Source: Inonotus obliquus (taxonomy: Eukaryota > Basidiomycota > Agaricomycetes > Hymenochaetales > Hymenochaetaceae). From it: a stretch of DNA of 64,000 bases. Positions 38,531-49,512 of the stretch are shown here, one piece after another; within the stretch, counting starts at the first letter, position 1, and each line of letters begins with the position of its first letter. A program made the position numbers and the translations under genes. The notes under the pieces are model-generated. The model worked only from the letters and a program-made list of their open reading frames with translations, had not been told where the DNA came from and did not search any database. Where the stretch lies: positions 1,958,501 through 2,022,500 of the forward strand of contig JAJHTX010000007.1 of assembly GCA_032164295.1 (NCBI GenBank), in the 5' to 3' direction.

Positions 38531-40095
38531 ATGTCCTCATCTAGTGTGCTAACGAAGAAAATGGCTTTTGAAGGTCAGTGTCTGAGGCATCTTTGAGGGA
38601 TGTAACGCAATTGACGTGCAATTGCATAGTCGCGATGCTGCTCGCGTCGCAAGTGAGCGTGCATGTGTTTTCTCCACATATTCTTTTCTTGACGTTCTGA
38701 ATTGCAAGGTAGCGGCCTACTATACTATAAAGGTGAGTGCTATGCTTGAAAGCACCCACGGAAGATGACTCACGTTCGCGCGCTATAGTGGTTAATAGTG
38801 TCTATAGGTCCAGGTGGCGACCGAAAGACGCTGAAGGCAAAGCATGACAAGTTGAAGCGCTTGGGGCATGATGACCTGAAATTGGACGAATACGAAGGTG
38901 GGATCGAACTCGTCCTTCATCACATATAGAGACGTTGATAGTCTATGGTAGAGGCGATTGCCTCTGAGATCATACACCCAGATGACATTGATGTCCGATT
39001 TAGTGGTGCGCTCCAAATTTGGCACTAGCCGCAGGAGCTATCTTACTCTGACATTTCTTTGCGACAAAGACATTGGCGGGCTGGACAACATTATATCGTC
39101 ACTACGAGAGTCGGTCATATACCCCCTTGTGTATCCGTCGTTATTTTCGTCATCATCAGCACTCCTAAGTCCGCCAAAGGGTGTACTATTATACGGACCT
39201 CCGGGATGCGGGAAGACAATGCTGGCAAGGGCGCTTGCGAAAGAGAGTGGTGCTACGTTCATTAACATCGCAGTCTCCTCGCTGGCCAACAAATGGTACG
39301 GCGAGTCGAACAAGCTCATCGCTGGATTATTCGGTCTTGCACGAAAAGTACAGCCGAGTATAATCTTTATTGATGAGATCGATTCATTTCTGCGACAACG
39401 GAGTCAAGGTGATCACGAGGTTACTGCTATGATGAAGGCAGAGTTTATGACGTGGGTACTCTGTTTGCATTTAGTCCCGTCGCTTCTGACGAAACGATCA
39501 GCCTTTGGGATGGCCTCACGTCTGCATCAGACCGCATTCTTGTTCTCGGCGCGACAAACAGGCCGGGGGATATTGATTCAGCAATTCTCCGACGAATGCC
39601 GAAGCGTTACCCAGTGGAATTGCCGAATGAACAACAACGATTTAACATTCTTACTCTTGTTCGTCCTCTCTGCTTTCTTTTAATATTATCAGCATAAGCT
39701 CATGCTCTTCTCAGATGCTTAAAGAGACGGAACTCGCTCCCGACTTTCGAATGGAGGATCTCGCGCGCCGTACTGCTGGACTTTCGGGTTCGGACTTGAA
39801 AGAACTATGCCGTAATGCTGCTATGAAACCAGTGCGCGAATTTCTCAAGGAAGCGGATGGCGACCGAGAGGTTCTTGAAAAGAGTCGAGATGAGGTACGT
39901 AACTCGTGTAATTTCCACGTTCTTTGCTCAATCATACGACTTTTGTGCCTCATTCTTGCGTTACTGCAGGGCTTCTCGTATCGTCCTTTGGAGATGAAGG
40001 ACTTCACCGAGAAAGATGAGGAATCATCAACTTCAATACCTGCTTTGAGCAATGGTCACATAGCCGATGGGCTTGACTGTCCTCCCATAGATTAA
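38531..40095 (+). CDS. MSP1: Msp1/ATAD1 AAA-ATPase, mitochondrial outer-membrane protein extractor
   Basis: Pulls mislocalised tail-anchored proteins out of the mitochondrial outer membrane, as a hexamer. Exons 38531-38573, 38630-38652, 38709-38732, 38789-38897, 38952-39005, 39070-39451, 39502-39658, 39715-39894, 39970-40095 give 365 aa, matching the yeast protein. The N-terminal membrane helix is built from three tiny exons ([27 protein letters not shown]). The AAA core follows: [20 protein letters not shown], Walker A GPPGCGKT at 127-134, the pore loop KWYGES, Walker B IIFIDEID with D186/E187, [20 protein letters not shown] carrying the arginine fingers, and [16 protein letters not shown] as sensor 2. 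The 43-, 23- and 24-nt exons would be missed by simple gene callers. Confidence 0.95.
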
Positions 40096-40696
40096 TTTGG
40101 TGCTTTAGACCTGGAGTTCTGCTTCGAACCGTATTCGCTTGACACGCTTCACCAGAGATCCTCGCCACTGCTCGACACATGACCTTCGCCCGCACCCACC
40201 CTTAGAGCAAGTATGGAATAATGCAAGCTATTCTACATGTACTTGTTACTGTGCTTTAGATTATTGGTAATACGACTCTTTCTGGTCCATTCTCGGTATA
40301 AGAACATCTTGCGTTTTGCGTCGTTCGTCCTGTAGCTTGCAAGTTTCTATCAGTTTCGCAGAGTGCTAGTGTTACTGCCCTTTGGTTTGAAGGTAAGGTG
40401 TATCTTTCATTTGTCGGTCCGTCACGGTTGCACGACGATAGACAGGTCTTACAGAGACGTTTCATCGATCCCAAGCACTTGGAGGCTTTCACCTTGTGCC
40501 ACTGAATTGAGTCTGTAAAGGACATTTTTGGCCAGTGTTTCTCACGCATCATGAACTCAAAATCTACTTGTACCATCACTCGCCTGCGCTGTAAAGCCAT
40601 TGATTCGTCTTGAAGCTTGTTTGCCATTTTATCGGGCAGAACCGTTGAGTGTACTCTGAAAAATCCATTCTTTGACTTCATCATACCTTCCGTGAA
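40096..40696. other. Intergenic / promoter of RIO1
   Basis: About 600 bp. A minus-strand frame at 40256-40684 is open but has no recognisable content and overlaps the expected RIO1 promoter. Confidence 0.4.
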
Positions 40697-42881
40697 ATGT
40701 CAATTGACAAAGCTCCTCAAGGTCAATTTGATGACGCTCCTGAAGATGCGCACAACCGAAACGGCATTTCAGAAGATACTTGTGAACACGATCGCACCAA
40801 GAGCAGTCGTAGTAGAGGAGATACTCACTATATAGACGACGCAGAGTTGCTGGAGTGGTCGGAGGACGAGGAACTTGGAGACGAGGATGACATTAAGGAG
40901 GAAGACTACGAGGACAATCGAGTCGAGGATGAAGATTGGGATGTGACAGAGCGAGGTGTGTATTATAGCTCCTATAATTGCTCGAATAATCAGAACTCAT
41001 TCCAAGCACTACGGGATAGATTTCACGAAACAATTCAATCGTCTGCGGCAACACGTTGCAGTTCGCTCTGGTGCCGCAGAAGGGACTCAACAAGCAACTG
41101 CTAGGAATATTTCCAGTGTTGCCATTCTTCCAGCTGTCAATCGTCCCCGCCGTACCACCGATGCACCCACTCCAACCTCGCTTCATCATCAAGACAAGAG
41201 AACTTCCGATCAGCTTGCTGCACTGTCCAAGTATGCATCGCGTCTCAAACACATCAACGATCCGTACAGAATGGGTATGGGTGCGAGCGTTAACCCGAAA
41301 GGACCGAGTGCCCATGCGAATATGAAGGATAAATCAGATCGTGCTACGAATGAGCAAGTACTTGATCCTCGAACGAGAATCATTCTGTACAAGATGGTTG
41401 GTCGTGGATTAGTACAGGAGATAAACGGCTGTGTCAGCACGGGCAAAGAGGTGCGTCGCCTTCAGTTACCCTACTATCGGCATTTTCATAGTATCCACCG
41501 GCAGGCTAACGTCTACCATGCGCTCTCACCAGAGAGCAAGCACTTAGCACTCAAGATCTACAAGACTTCAATTCTGGTATTCAAAGATCGTGATCGATAT
41601 GTTTCTGGAGAGCGACGATTTCAACGAGGTTATTCTCGTCACAACCCACGCAAGATGGTTAGGATGTGGGCGGAAAAGGAGATGAGGAATTTGAAGCGTC
41701 TGGTTGCTGCAGGGATACCTTGTCCAGCTCCAATTGAAGTTCGAGAAAATGTGCTCGTTATGGAGTTTATTGGTGATGAAGAGGGGTGGTAAGTCTTCTG
41801 GGTTTGATTCGCTCCTGTTCGACGTCTGATCATGCTACCGGGAAACAGGGCTTCGCCTCGACTCAAAGATGCAATAATACCTGAAGCCGAGTATCCCAAG
41901 CTCTACGAGGACCTAATCCTCACGGTTCGACATCTCTTTCACGAATGCCGATTAGTACACGCCGATCTATCCGAATACAACATCCTCTATCATGCAAACA
42001 AATTATACGTCATTGACGTCTCGCAATCTGTCGAACACGATCATCCACATGCGTTTGATTTTTTGAGGAAGGATCTTGGGAATGTGGAAGAGTTTTTCTC
42101 ACGTCGAGGAGTTGGGACACTTGGATTACGACGGGCGTTTGAGTTCGTCACTCGAGACTTGTCGGTTCTTTTATCCGAGCTCGATGATTTTACAGATGGA
42201 ACGAGAGACGCAGAGAGTATGAGACGAAAAGAGAGACAAGTCCTTTCGCTCTGGCTTTCAAAAGCCCAGCCTAGTCGTGCAGAATCTCCAAACGGAGAAC
42301 CAGAAACCGACTCTGAATCCCACAAACACGAAAAACACGAAGATGCGATATTCATGCATTCCTATATCCCAAGACGACTCAACGAAGTGTTCGATCCAGA
42401 ACGAGACGTAGACGTTCTTACGAGAGGAGAAAGAGAGAAACTTATTTATGCTGATACTATTGGGATTATACAGCCGTCGATGAAACATTCTTCGGAAGGG
42501 ATTGATAAACGCGAAGTGGGGCGGGATAAACCTTCGGTTCGTTTTTTGGAGAATGGTGTACAGGAGCTTTCGCTTCAGAATTCAGAAATCACCCACAACG
42601 AAAAGGAAGACTCGGAAGAAACAACTATAGACGACCAAGACAACTCCTCCTCGCCATCATCATCATCATCATCCGACATCGAACCACCCTCCTCACCCTC
42701 ACCTTCACACACACACACTCAACACTTCCCCGATCGCAAACCTCGCGGACACAGACACGAAGATCGAGATTCCAAAAAGGAGAGGAAGAAAGCCGTTAAA
42801 GAAGAAGCTCGTGAAAAACGAAAACATAAGATGAAAAAGGCGGAGAAGAAGAAGAAGATTAAGGCTACTAGACATGAGTGA
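40697..42881 (+). CDS. RIO1: RIO1 atypical serine kinase/ATPase, 40S ribosome maturation
   Basis: Acts late in cytoplasmic maturation of the small ribosomal subunit. Exons 40697-40957, 41007-41450, 41505-41788 and 41849-42881 give 673 aa. An acidic N-terminal region ([19 protein letters not shown]) precedes the RIO core. The flexible ATP-binding loop is STGKEANVYHA (231-241), with [20 protein letters not shown] after it. The catalytic loop VHADLSEYN has D369, and [14 protein letters not shown] has the metal ligand D386. The long C-terminus is acidic and then strongly Lys-rich, as in fungal RIO1. The first donor is GTGTAT and therefore weaker; it was chosen because only it restores the frame of [14 protein letters not shown]. 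Confidence 0.95.
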
Positions 42882-42882
42882 T

Positions 42883-42930
42883 GTTTGTAGGTTTGTGGGT
42901 TTGTGGGTTTGTAGGTTTGTAGGTTTGTAG
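42883..42930. repeat. Short GT-rich minisatellite after RIO1
   Basis: About five units of gtttgtrg begin right after the RIO1 stop codon, so it lies in the 3' UTR. Beyond it, to 43327, nothing coding was seen. Confidence 0.7.
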
Positions 42931-43327
42931 TTCGTAGTTCGCGTCGTGGATGATGGATGTTTCGTGCATTATGGAACCCGGTTTTTCCTTTCTGTCTTCC
43001 ATCCAGTGTTTGAGATGTGTTAGACGATGGGGATTATTAGAGTGTATTATATTGTACTGGTAAACGCATACATGTACACGCACAGAATCTATCCTAAATT
43101 TTCTAAACACAATCACAAAGAACAAAGACGGAAAATAATTAATATATCCGTCAATATAGTACAAGAACCTAAAGTATCAATATCACCCCTCCCAAATGCC
43201 ACGGAAATCCATATTGAAGCAACTCAACAGAGCTTCGTAACTAATAATGACGACAAGCGTGCGCCGATACTACACAGTCAACACACAATCGTCAGTACAT
43301 ATTCAATAAGCATTAGTCAAATTTGAA

Positions 43328-43972
43328 CTAGGCGGTGAACGTACTAGAGGAACCGATAATAAACCCATGTTCAAGTTGAAGAGCAACAAAAGCAGCTTCG
43401 TAGTTTTTCGCTCTCTGTACTTCATCTTCATCTTCGTTTTCATCGTCCTCGTCGTCCTCGTCCTCGTCACCGTCACTATCATCACTATTGCACTGTGTTT
43501 TTGCTTTTCGAGCGGTTGCCGAATTGTTATTGGGAATGAAAGATCGTAGGTTTGGAGCTGAACGTCGAAGACGATTTGTTAGGCTGAGTTTACGGGTAGG
43601 TGTAGGTGTACACGTATTCGGCGCGGAGTCGGAGTTGCAGTTAGAATCGAAATCGGAGGCACTGGAGTTGGCGCGATTTCGGAGTAACGAAGTGAAGAGT
43701 CGGGTATATAACGATGGGCATGTTTCCTTGCTTGACCGCGAGGAGGAAGACGAAGAAGAATAGAACGGACGAGAATGAGAATGAAGAGTGTTCACGGGTG
43801 ATGGTGGAGGGGCACAACTCGCTCCATGGGGTGCACCAAACCCGTACGTATCCACGAGTACACCAAAAGCCGAAGCATAGTCCTTCCCAGCCGGTTGTTC
43901 GTGTAGAAGATGTGTAGTAGAGTTGGATGCGGATACTGATGGAGAGGTAGAGATGTGATGATGGAAGGTCAT
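43328..43972 (-). CDS. Single-exon low-complexity protein with a repeated KxYxxAF motif
   Basis: Intron-free, 214 aa, ATG at 43972. Two similar segments stand out: KDYASAFGVLVDTYGFG near residue 30 and KNYEAAFVALQLEHGFIIG near the C-terminus, both with K-[DN]-Y-x-x-A-F and a GF ending. Between them lie Ser runs, a basic patch with TNRLRRSAPNLRSF, and a long acidic run of Asp/Glu. No enzyme or membrane feature is visible. The repeated motif argues that the frame is really coding despite the simple sequence. Function unknown. Confidence 0.65.
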   Translation of the reverse strand: MTFHHHISTSPSVSASNSTTHLLHEQPAGKDYASAFGVLVDTYGFGAPHGASCAPPPSPVNTLHSHSRPFYSSSSSSSRSSKETCPSLYTRLFTSLLRNRANSSASDFDSNCNSDSAPNTCTPTPTRKLSLTNRLRRSAPNLRSFIPNNNSATARKAKTQCNSDDSDGDEDEDDEDDENEDEDEVQRAKNYEAAFVALQLEHGFIIGSSSTFTA

Positions 43973-45444
43973 CGTAGCGTCCAGTCTAGAAGATTAATGT
44001 CGAGTAGTGAGCAGCTATAGTGTGAAGAATCGACGAGGGTTCGGGTGGGTATGTCACTGGTTGATGGTCGGTTTCACCCTCTTTACACCGCAGGGCTGTG
44101 GTTATAAAGGCATCAAGGAATAAAAGAAATCACCACTACCCACTCACCATCATCAAGTCGCAGACACTCGCAATCCCTCAGCAGATCAACATCAAGTGAT
44201 TTGAGACTCACATCACTATCAATATCAAGCAAGGAGTAGCTGTATGAACCGAATCAAAACAGTCTTCGTAGAGAAGCCAAAGTCAAAAGGAGTGACGTTA
44301 GCCAATAGTATTGAGAATTGAGCAGGAGTTTTGAGTTTGAGTTTGAGAAGATTGATCGTTGTTCTTTTTCAATACAACGGACAAAGTACGAATTTGCTTT
44401 GGATCAGCATCGAATCTTGAGAGCTGTACAAGAACGATCGAGCAAAGAGTAAGGTTATATGGAGAGAAAGATGCTCTTCTTTGAATGAAAGAGTCGAGTC
44501 CCTGCACCAAAGCCAGAGCGAGAAACACTGAGTGGAAGCTGAGACGTGATTCGCCCTTTTTTAGCAGCACCTACGAAGCGTAACCAAGATTTGATTGTTC
44601 CAAGGAAGAGTAGACCATGCTTCCGACCTGGGCAAAACATCAGGAGTCGCAGCTAGATCAAGCACATCAGAAGGTTTCGCATGTATCAGGTTCTCAGTCG
44701 AGCGCAAAAGATAGAATGCCGTCCGGGAGTTTCACACACCGGACAAATATACATTTTTCAGGGTAGAGAATTTTAGTCAGAATGCGAGAAAACTTCTCTG
44801 ATTGGCTGGTATTGCATTCCGACCAAAATTCTGGAGGCTCCTATACGTAATTTTGCCCGGTGTGTCAGTCAGTGTTCGATGTATCATGGAACATACTAAT
44901 AATAAAGGTGAAGAGGACCAGGATTGCACGTGATGCGTGGTAAAAGACGTCCAAAAGCAGCGCGTGGGACGTGGCCCGTGCATACTTTATTCGGGAAGTA
45001 CATAAGGAATGTGGGCTGGGAAAAGTGGCTCTTCATACTTACCTTGGCGGCGTTTCCTCCTTCAAGTCTTGGGGAAGTGGTCCATGGGTTTCTTCCATAG
45101 CACGGCGACCTTGTCCTTACAGAGGAGGCCTGTGGTTTGTATGCGGTGCATACCGTATGCACTGCCTAAATATTTTCCTGTCCCACTCCGGCCCTCGGGC
45201 TGGGTGGGCCTTCATTTTTTTTGGTTTCTTGAGGGTTCTAACCCTAACCATACTGTATTATACACACACATATATAGAAATATGACGATGAGGTAATGAT
45301 TATGTTTCATTCTTTCCTGGAAGCCCGTTAACGGGAATGATATTCCGGTCCTCACCGTGCACTCACCTCCTCGGCCTTCATAAATGCGAAACTAGACACA
45401 GCACTCACGACTCTTCACGAACATCCTCCTATCACCGTCTTTTC
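43973..45444. other. Intergenic region, 1.5 kb, with a hairpin element
   Basis: No supported gene. Small frames at 44298-44640 (-) and 44971-45296 (+) lack recognisable content. It contains the palindromic element at 44733-44866, listed separately. Confidence 0.4.
44733..44866. mobile_element. MITE-like imperfect palindrome
   Basis: The outer arms (cacacaccggacaaa at 44733 and its near-complement ttttgcccggtgtgtc ending 44866) and inner arms (agaattttagtcagaatgc at 44767-44785 and gcattccgaccaaaattct at 44814-44832) pair with a few mismatches. Together they form a hairpin of about 134 bp with a ~28-nt loop. There is no coding capacity. Terminal inverted repeats fit a miniature inverted-repeat element, but no clear target-site duplication was seen. 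It could also be a structured RNA. Confidence 0.5.
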
Positions 45445-46410
45445 ATGGCGCACTCGTATTACTCGCCACGCCGTGCGCGTCGCCACTCAGTCTCAGATGT
45501 GCCCGACACAACTGCGACAGATGAAGAACTAGCGGGCGATCTTGAGCAGTCCATTTTCATATTTCCGAGTTCGGCTCGGGGTGGCAGGGCGGGCGTTGAT
45601 GTTGATCCGCCCAGTCCTTTGTCGATCCCTACGGATGCAAGTTTCCCTACCATTAGCCCCGCGACGGAAGGCGCTTCTAGAGGGAGGAGAATAAGTAATG
45701 CGAGCGGCTGGTCACAATGGACGTTCTCGAATTCTATGCGGAGTGTGAGCGTGGATACGAGTTCACGTTCCCCGCTTGTTGAGGTGTGGGAGATGTCTGA
45801 TGACGCGATGGAGAATGAGGATGTGGAACGCACGTCTGCGCCTACGAACCCTACAGCTCATCAGCAGCGCCTTCCTTTGTACACGCGACCCTACTCGAGC
45901 CATTTCGTGTTTTCCGATGGACGCTTTCAGCTTCGCGCGCGGAGAGAGAGCGCGATCTCATCTGCGAATGGTGCTACGAACGGGGTTGCGCCCATGACTG
46001 GGGACACGCCGGCGTCTAAACACGCTCCTACACCGCACCCACCTCTCCTCGCTTTCTTTGCTTCATTACTCTCAGTCGACGACTCGACTTTGCGCCTTCT
46101 AAAAACACGCGTGTCCGACGACCACGCCTCGCCTCTCTTCCCCGACGGTCGCCTGTATCCCGCTGACGACACTTTATTTGACACCATTCACGCCGAAAAA
46201 CGCGCAATTTTTGCGGAATCGCCCACTGTCTCCCTGAAAGCCGGTATGGAAGTCGCCGCTGATCCTTCCAAAACGTCCAATTCTGTATTCTCACTTCCTG
46301 TACCGCTTCCCGTCCCCCCTCTTTCTTTCTCATACTTCATAAACTTGATGAAGGACTTGTGCAATACCACTGCGCCGCAGAAGGTACGCCTCGCGGCTAG
46401 AGCTGCTTAA
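45445..46410 (+). CDS. Single-exon protein of unknown function
   Basis: An intron-free frame of 321 aa, ATG at 45445 (MAHSYYSPRRARRHSVSD). The first 130 residues are Ser-rich with acidic patches. The second half looks more ordered: LPLYTRPYSSHFVFSDGRFQ, HPPLLAFFASLLSVDDSTLR, and SYFINLMKDLCNTTAPQK near the end. There is no signal peptide or obvious membrane helix. The frame continues upstream to 45337, but this ATG is the first good one. It ends 432 bp before FZO1 on the same strand. I do not recognise the family. Confidence 0.65.
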   Translation: MAHSYYSPRRARRHSVSDVPDTTATDEELAGDLEQSIFIFPSSARGGRAGVDVDPPSPLSIPTDASFPTISPATEGASRGRRISNASGWSQWTFSNSMRSVSVDTSSRSPLVEVWEMSDDAMENEDVERTSAPTNPTAHQQRLPLYTRPYSSHFVFSDGRFQLRARRESAISSANGATNGVAPMTGDTPASKHAPTPHPPLLAFFASLLSVDDSTLRLLKTRVSDDHASPLFPDGRLYPADDTLFDTIHAEKRAIFAESPTVSLKAGMEVAADPSKTSNSVFSLPVPLPVPPLSFSYFINLMKDLCNTTAPQKVRLAARAA

Positions 46411-46842
46411 TTTGCTGGCGAGTATACTATAGTGTTACACGTTGGCTCCCTTCATTCACTGCGATTGCTTCTCGTGTAGATAAAATGATGTACGATTTCT
46501 TCCGCGCCGCTCCATATATTATAGAACACAGCTTGTGCATGAATGCATTCAAATTTATTTGTCGGGTGGTTATATGCGTGTGATGTAATACGACATTACT
46601 ATTCGGAATGGCACGGGAACGCTTAGTAAGCGAAGAGCAGGGGTTGTGCTCGACTCTTTGCTCCGGTTGTGCCCATCTTCACGACGTACTCCCATCTCAC
46701 TTTCCACCTCTTCTCCTTCCTCTCACTTTTCTGACGACCGCCGGCTACTGACCACCAGGTCTGCAAGAGACCGCTACGAGTGGTTGGATCCTACTAGAAA
46801 GAAGAATAAAACCCATAGATTATTTGTGCAAACGCGGGAACG
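46411..46842. other. Intergenic / promoter of FZO1
   Basis: About 430 bp. A frame at 46646-47086 overlaps the FZO1 first exon in another frame and is taken to be chance. Confidence 0.4.
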
Positions 46843-49512
46843 ATGGCACAGTCATATTTGCGCCAGAAGACCGTGTCTTCTCCCTTGGCTTCTCCGGCTC
46901 TTGAGGACAATTTACACGAAAAGCTCAATACGGAAGGTGTACAGGAGGCTTTCATTAAACATAGGAATAGGTGAGTGCTTGGTCTGCATGCGCAGCGCGT
47001 GGAGAAGAAGCCCGTTTTGGCTGACCCCGGAATTTTCATTTCACGTAGCATCATCCATTCGATTGATGATACCAAGTCGATCCTGACTTCTTTCCGCGAG
47101 TTTAACAAGAACGATTGGATCTTTCGTTACCCGTCGTTTTCTGATGATTCACCAAAGCAGTCTCAGACCACGCCACTGAAACGGCCTTCATCAGTACGCC
47201 GGTCGATGACATTTGTTGATGACCCGAAGAGTACGACGGAGGTTATCCTGAAGACTCGCAAAGGTCAAACTCGCTCATTATCTCTCGCTTCGGTCAAGGA
47301 TGCTGCCAATGAGCAGGCCAACGATGAAGAGGACGATGCGGGATTTTCGAAGAATGACCTTGGCCTCAAAGTCTTGAGCATCGATGTGAGAATGGGTCAC
47401 CATGGCTCCTCGTCTACGGCCGCGTCGCTCGTCGCGCAACTCGAGAAAGAATCCGTTGCCAAGCTGCTTGAAAACAAGATTGACGCGTCGCTTAATCACA
47501 TTGAAAAATTGCGCACTCGTGTGGAGGATACGTCGTCAAAGGTTCTTGTCACGGGGGACTTGAATGCCGGAAAGTCGACTCTGGTCAATGCACTCCTGCG
47601 CCGGCAGGTTATGCCCATGGAGCAACAACCTTGCACATCCGCTTTCTGCGAGGTCCACGATGCAGCCGAAAACGACGGAAAGGAGGAAGCGCATATTTTG
47701 ACCGTGTCGCATGCGTCTCTTTACTCACCGAAGAACGAGGGGACCTTTACGCGGATGAGCCTTGAAGACCTCGAAGAACATGTACTTGAAAACGAAGATA
47801 GCGAACAAATTATCAAGGTTTACATTAATGACCCACGTCAGACGGCCGAATCGTTCCTCAACAACGGCATTGCCGACATCTCGCTTATCGACGCGCCGGG
47901 TCTTAACCGTGACAGCGTCAAGACGACCGCTCTCTTTGCCCGTCAGGAGGAAATCGATGTCGTTGTTTTCGTCGTATCTGCGGAAAATCACTTCACGCTT
48001 TCGGCACGCGAATTCCTTGAGACCGCCAGTAGGGAGAAGGCGTATCTGTTCATCGTTGTGAACAAGTTCGAGGGTATCCGAAACAAGGATAAGTGCAAGC
48101 GTCTTGTTCTTGAGCAGATCAAGGAGCTCAGTCCGCGCACGTTTGAAGACAACACGGATCTTGTTCACTTCGTCGATTCTGCCTCTGTGCTCGGAGTGCA
48201 CCCTTCTAATCCTGCGTTCGAGTCACTCGAGTCATCGCTCCGCTCTTTCGTACTTCTCAAGAGGTCCAAGTCGAAGCTTCACCCGGCTGCTACGTATCTC
48301 ACGCATTTGCTTTCTGACGTCGACCTACTTGCGGGTTCGAATGCGATCCTTGCAAAGGCAGAATTGGAGAAGGCCAGGGACGACCTTAGCCGAGCACGTC
48401 CTATCTTTGAGAAGATGAAGAATGGTCAATCGGGACTTCAAGAGAGTCTGGAGCAAGTTGAAGATGACAAGACCACCAAGTCGAGTAGCTCGACGACAGA
48501 GATGTTATCGAAGGCTCTTGAGCGTGTTGGTTCAGGCGAGTTGGCTGTGGAGGACGTGCTTGTCTCTATGCCCTCCTACCCTGGTCTCCTCCGCATCTGG
48601 GATTACATTCATGATGTCCGTAAAGCGCTGCTTGCGAGTCTAGATGCGGCAGTCAAGCTTGCAGAAGACGAGGCTCGTGTATTGACTTCGGAAGGTGTCA
48701 AGGATATTAGCGCATTGGGTGACCGGTTCTTGCCCGAGGGCGTTGAGCGTTCACGTCGTGTATTTATGCCCGAGGCAATGTTCGCGCGTCACCGGTCATC
48801 AAGGAATGGCAAGGCCCGTCGGGGCTCAAACACCGCCATCGTCGCAGGTGGTCTGTACGGACTCGGACTTGGTCTCGCTCAACGACCAGAACTCCTTGAG
48901 CCATCCTTCCTTGACATCCTTGACGTTACGCACCACTACCATCTCTACTTTGGGGTCAGCGAGTCAAAGGATCTCATCATTTCAGATAAGGAAGACGAGA
49001 ATATGGGTAGTGCCTTGGGTATTATGTCTATTGCTCTTGGTGGTTTGAGTATGGTTGGCGGAAAAGCTCTGGGTGTGACGAGTATAATTGAAGGCGTTTC
49101 GAGGCTCTCAGATCTTTTCGGGAACGAAACAGCACGAAAGTGGGCTGCACCTGTTTTAGGAGCAGTAACGATTGGCCTGGGTGTATACCTGGTCATCGAA
49201 CTCCCATCTAGCGTCCCACGAACCGTAGGTCGACGCGTGCGAGCAGCACTAATCAAACCCGACGGAGAAACAGGAATAACCTTCATAACCACACACGCCA
49301 CGCGCATCCAAAGAGAAACGCGTAAAGTGTTACGTCTTGCTGGGTATGAACAACGGGAACGGTTTAAGACTGCTTTGGAGAATAGTTTGAAGGAGGTGCA
49401 GAGTGCGGAGTGTGTGGAGAGGCGGGCTGAGAGGGCTTTGGAGTGGTTTGGGGATGTGTTGGTTAGGACGGGGAGAGTACGTGAGGAGGTTGAGGCTATT
49501 GGTGATTTGTGA
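46843..49512 (+). CDS. FZO1: Mitofusin, outer-membrane dynamin-like GTPase
   Basis: Fuses mitochondrial outer membranes by GTP hydrolysis. Exons 46843-46970 and 47049-49512 give 863 aa, near the yeast length. The short first exon (MAQSYLRQK...) joins in phase to SIIHSIDDTKSILTSFREFN. G1 is GDLNAGKST from about residue 212; G2 is in QQPCTSAFCEV; G3 is DAPGLNRDSV; G4 is VVNKFEGIRNKDK. After a helical bundle, a hydrophobic segment (GGLYGLGLGL) and a later pair, GIMSIALGGLSMVGGKALGV and WAAPVLGAVTIGLGVYLVIE, provide membrane anchoring. A coiled C-terminus with heptad-like Leu/Glu follows. All motifs are intact. MSP1, acting on the same membrane, lies 7 kb upstream. Confidence 0.95.

Noticed and set aside
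40256..40684. 142-codon minus-strand ORF upstream of RIO1
   Set aside because: It covers the RIO1 promoter and 5' UTR, with no recognisable motif.
45236..45253. TAACCCTAACC-like string considered as internal telomere repeat
   Set aside because: It has fewer than two full units, so it is chance.
46646..47086. 146-codon plus-strand ORF overlapping the FZO1 start
   Set aside because: It runs through FZO1 exon 1 in another frame and through the intron; the FZO1 reading explains the sequence.
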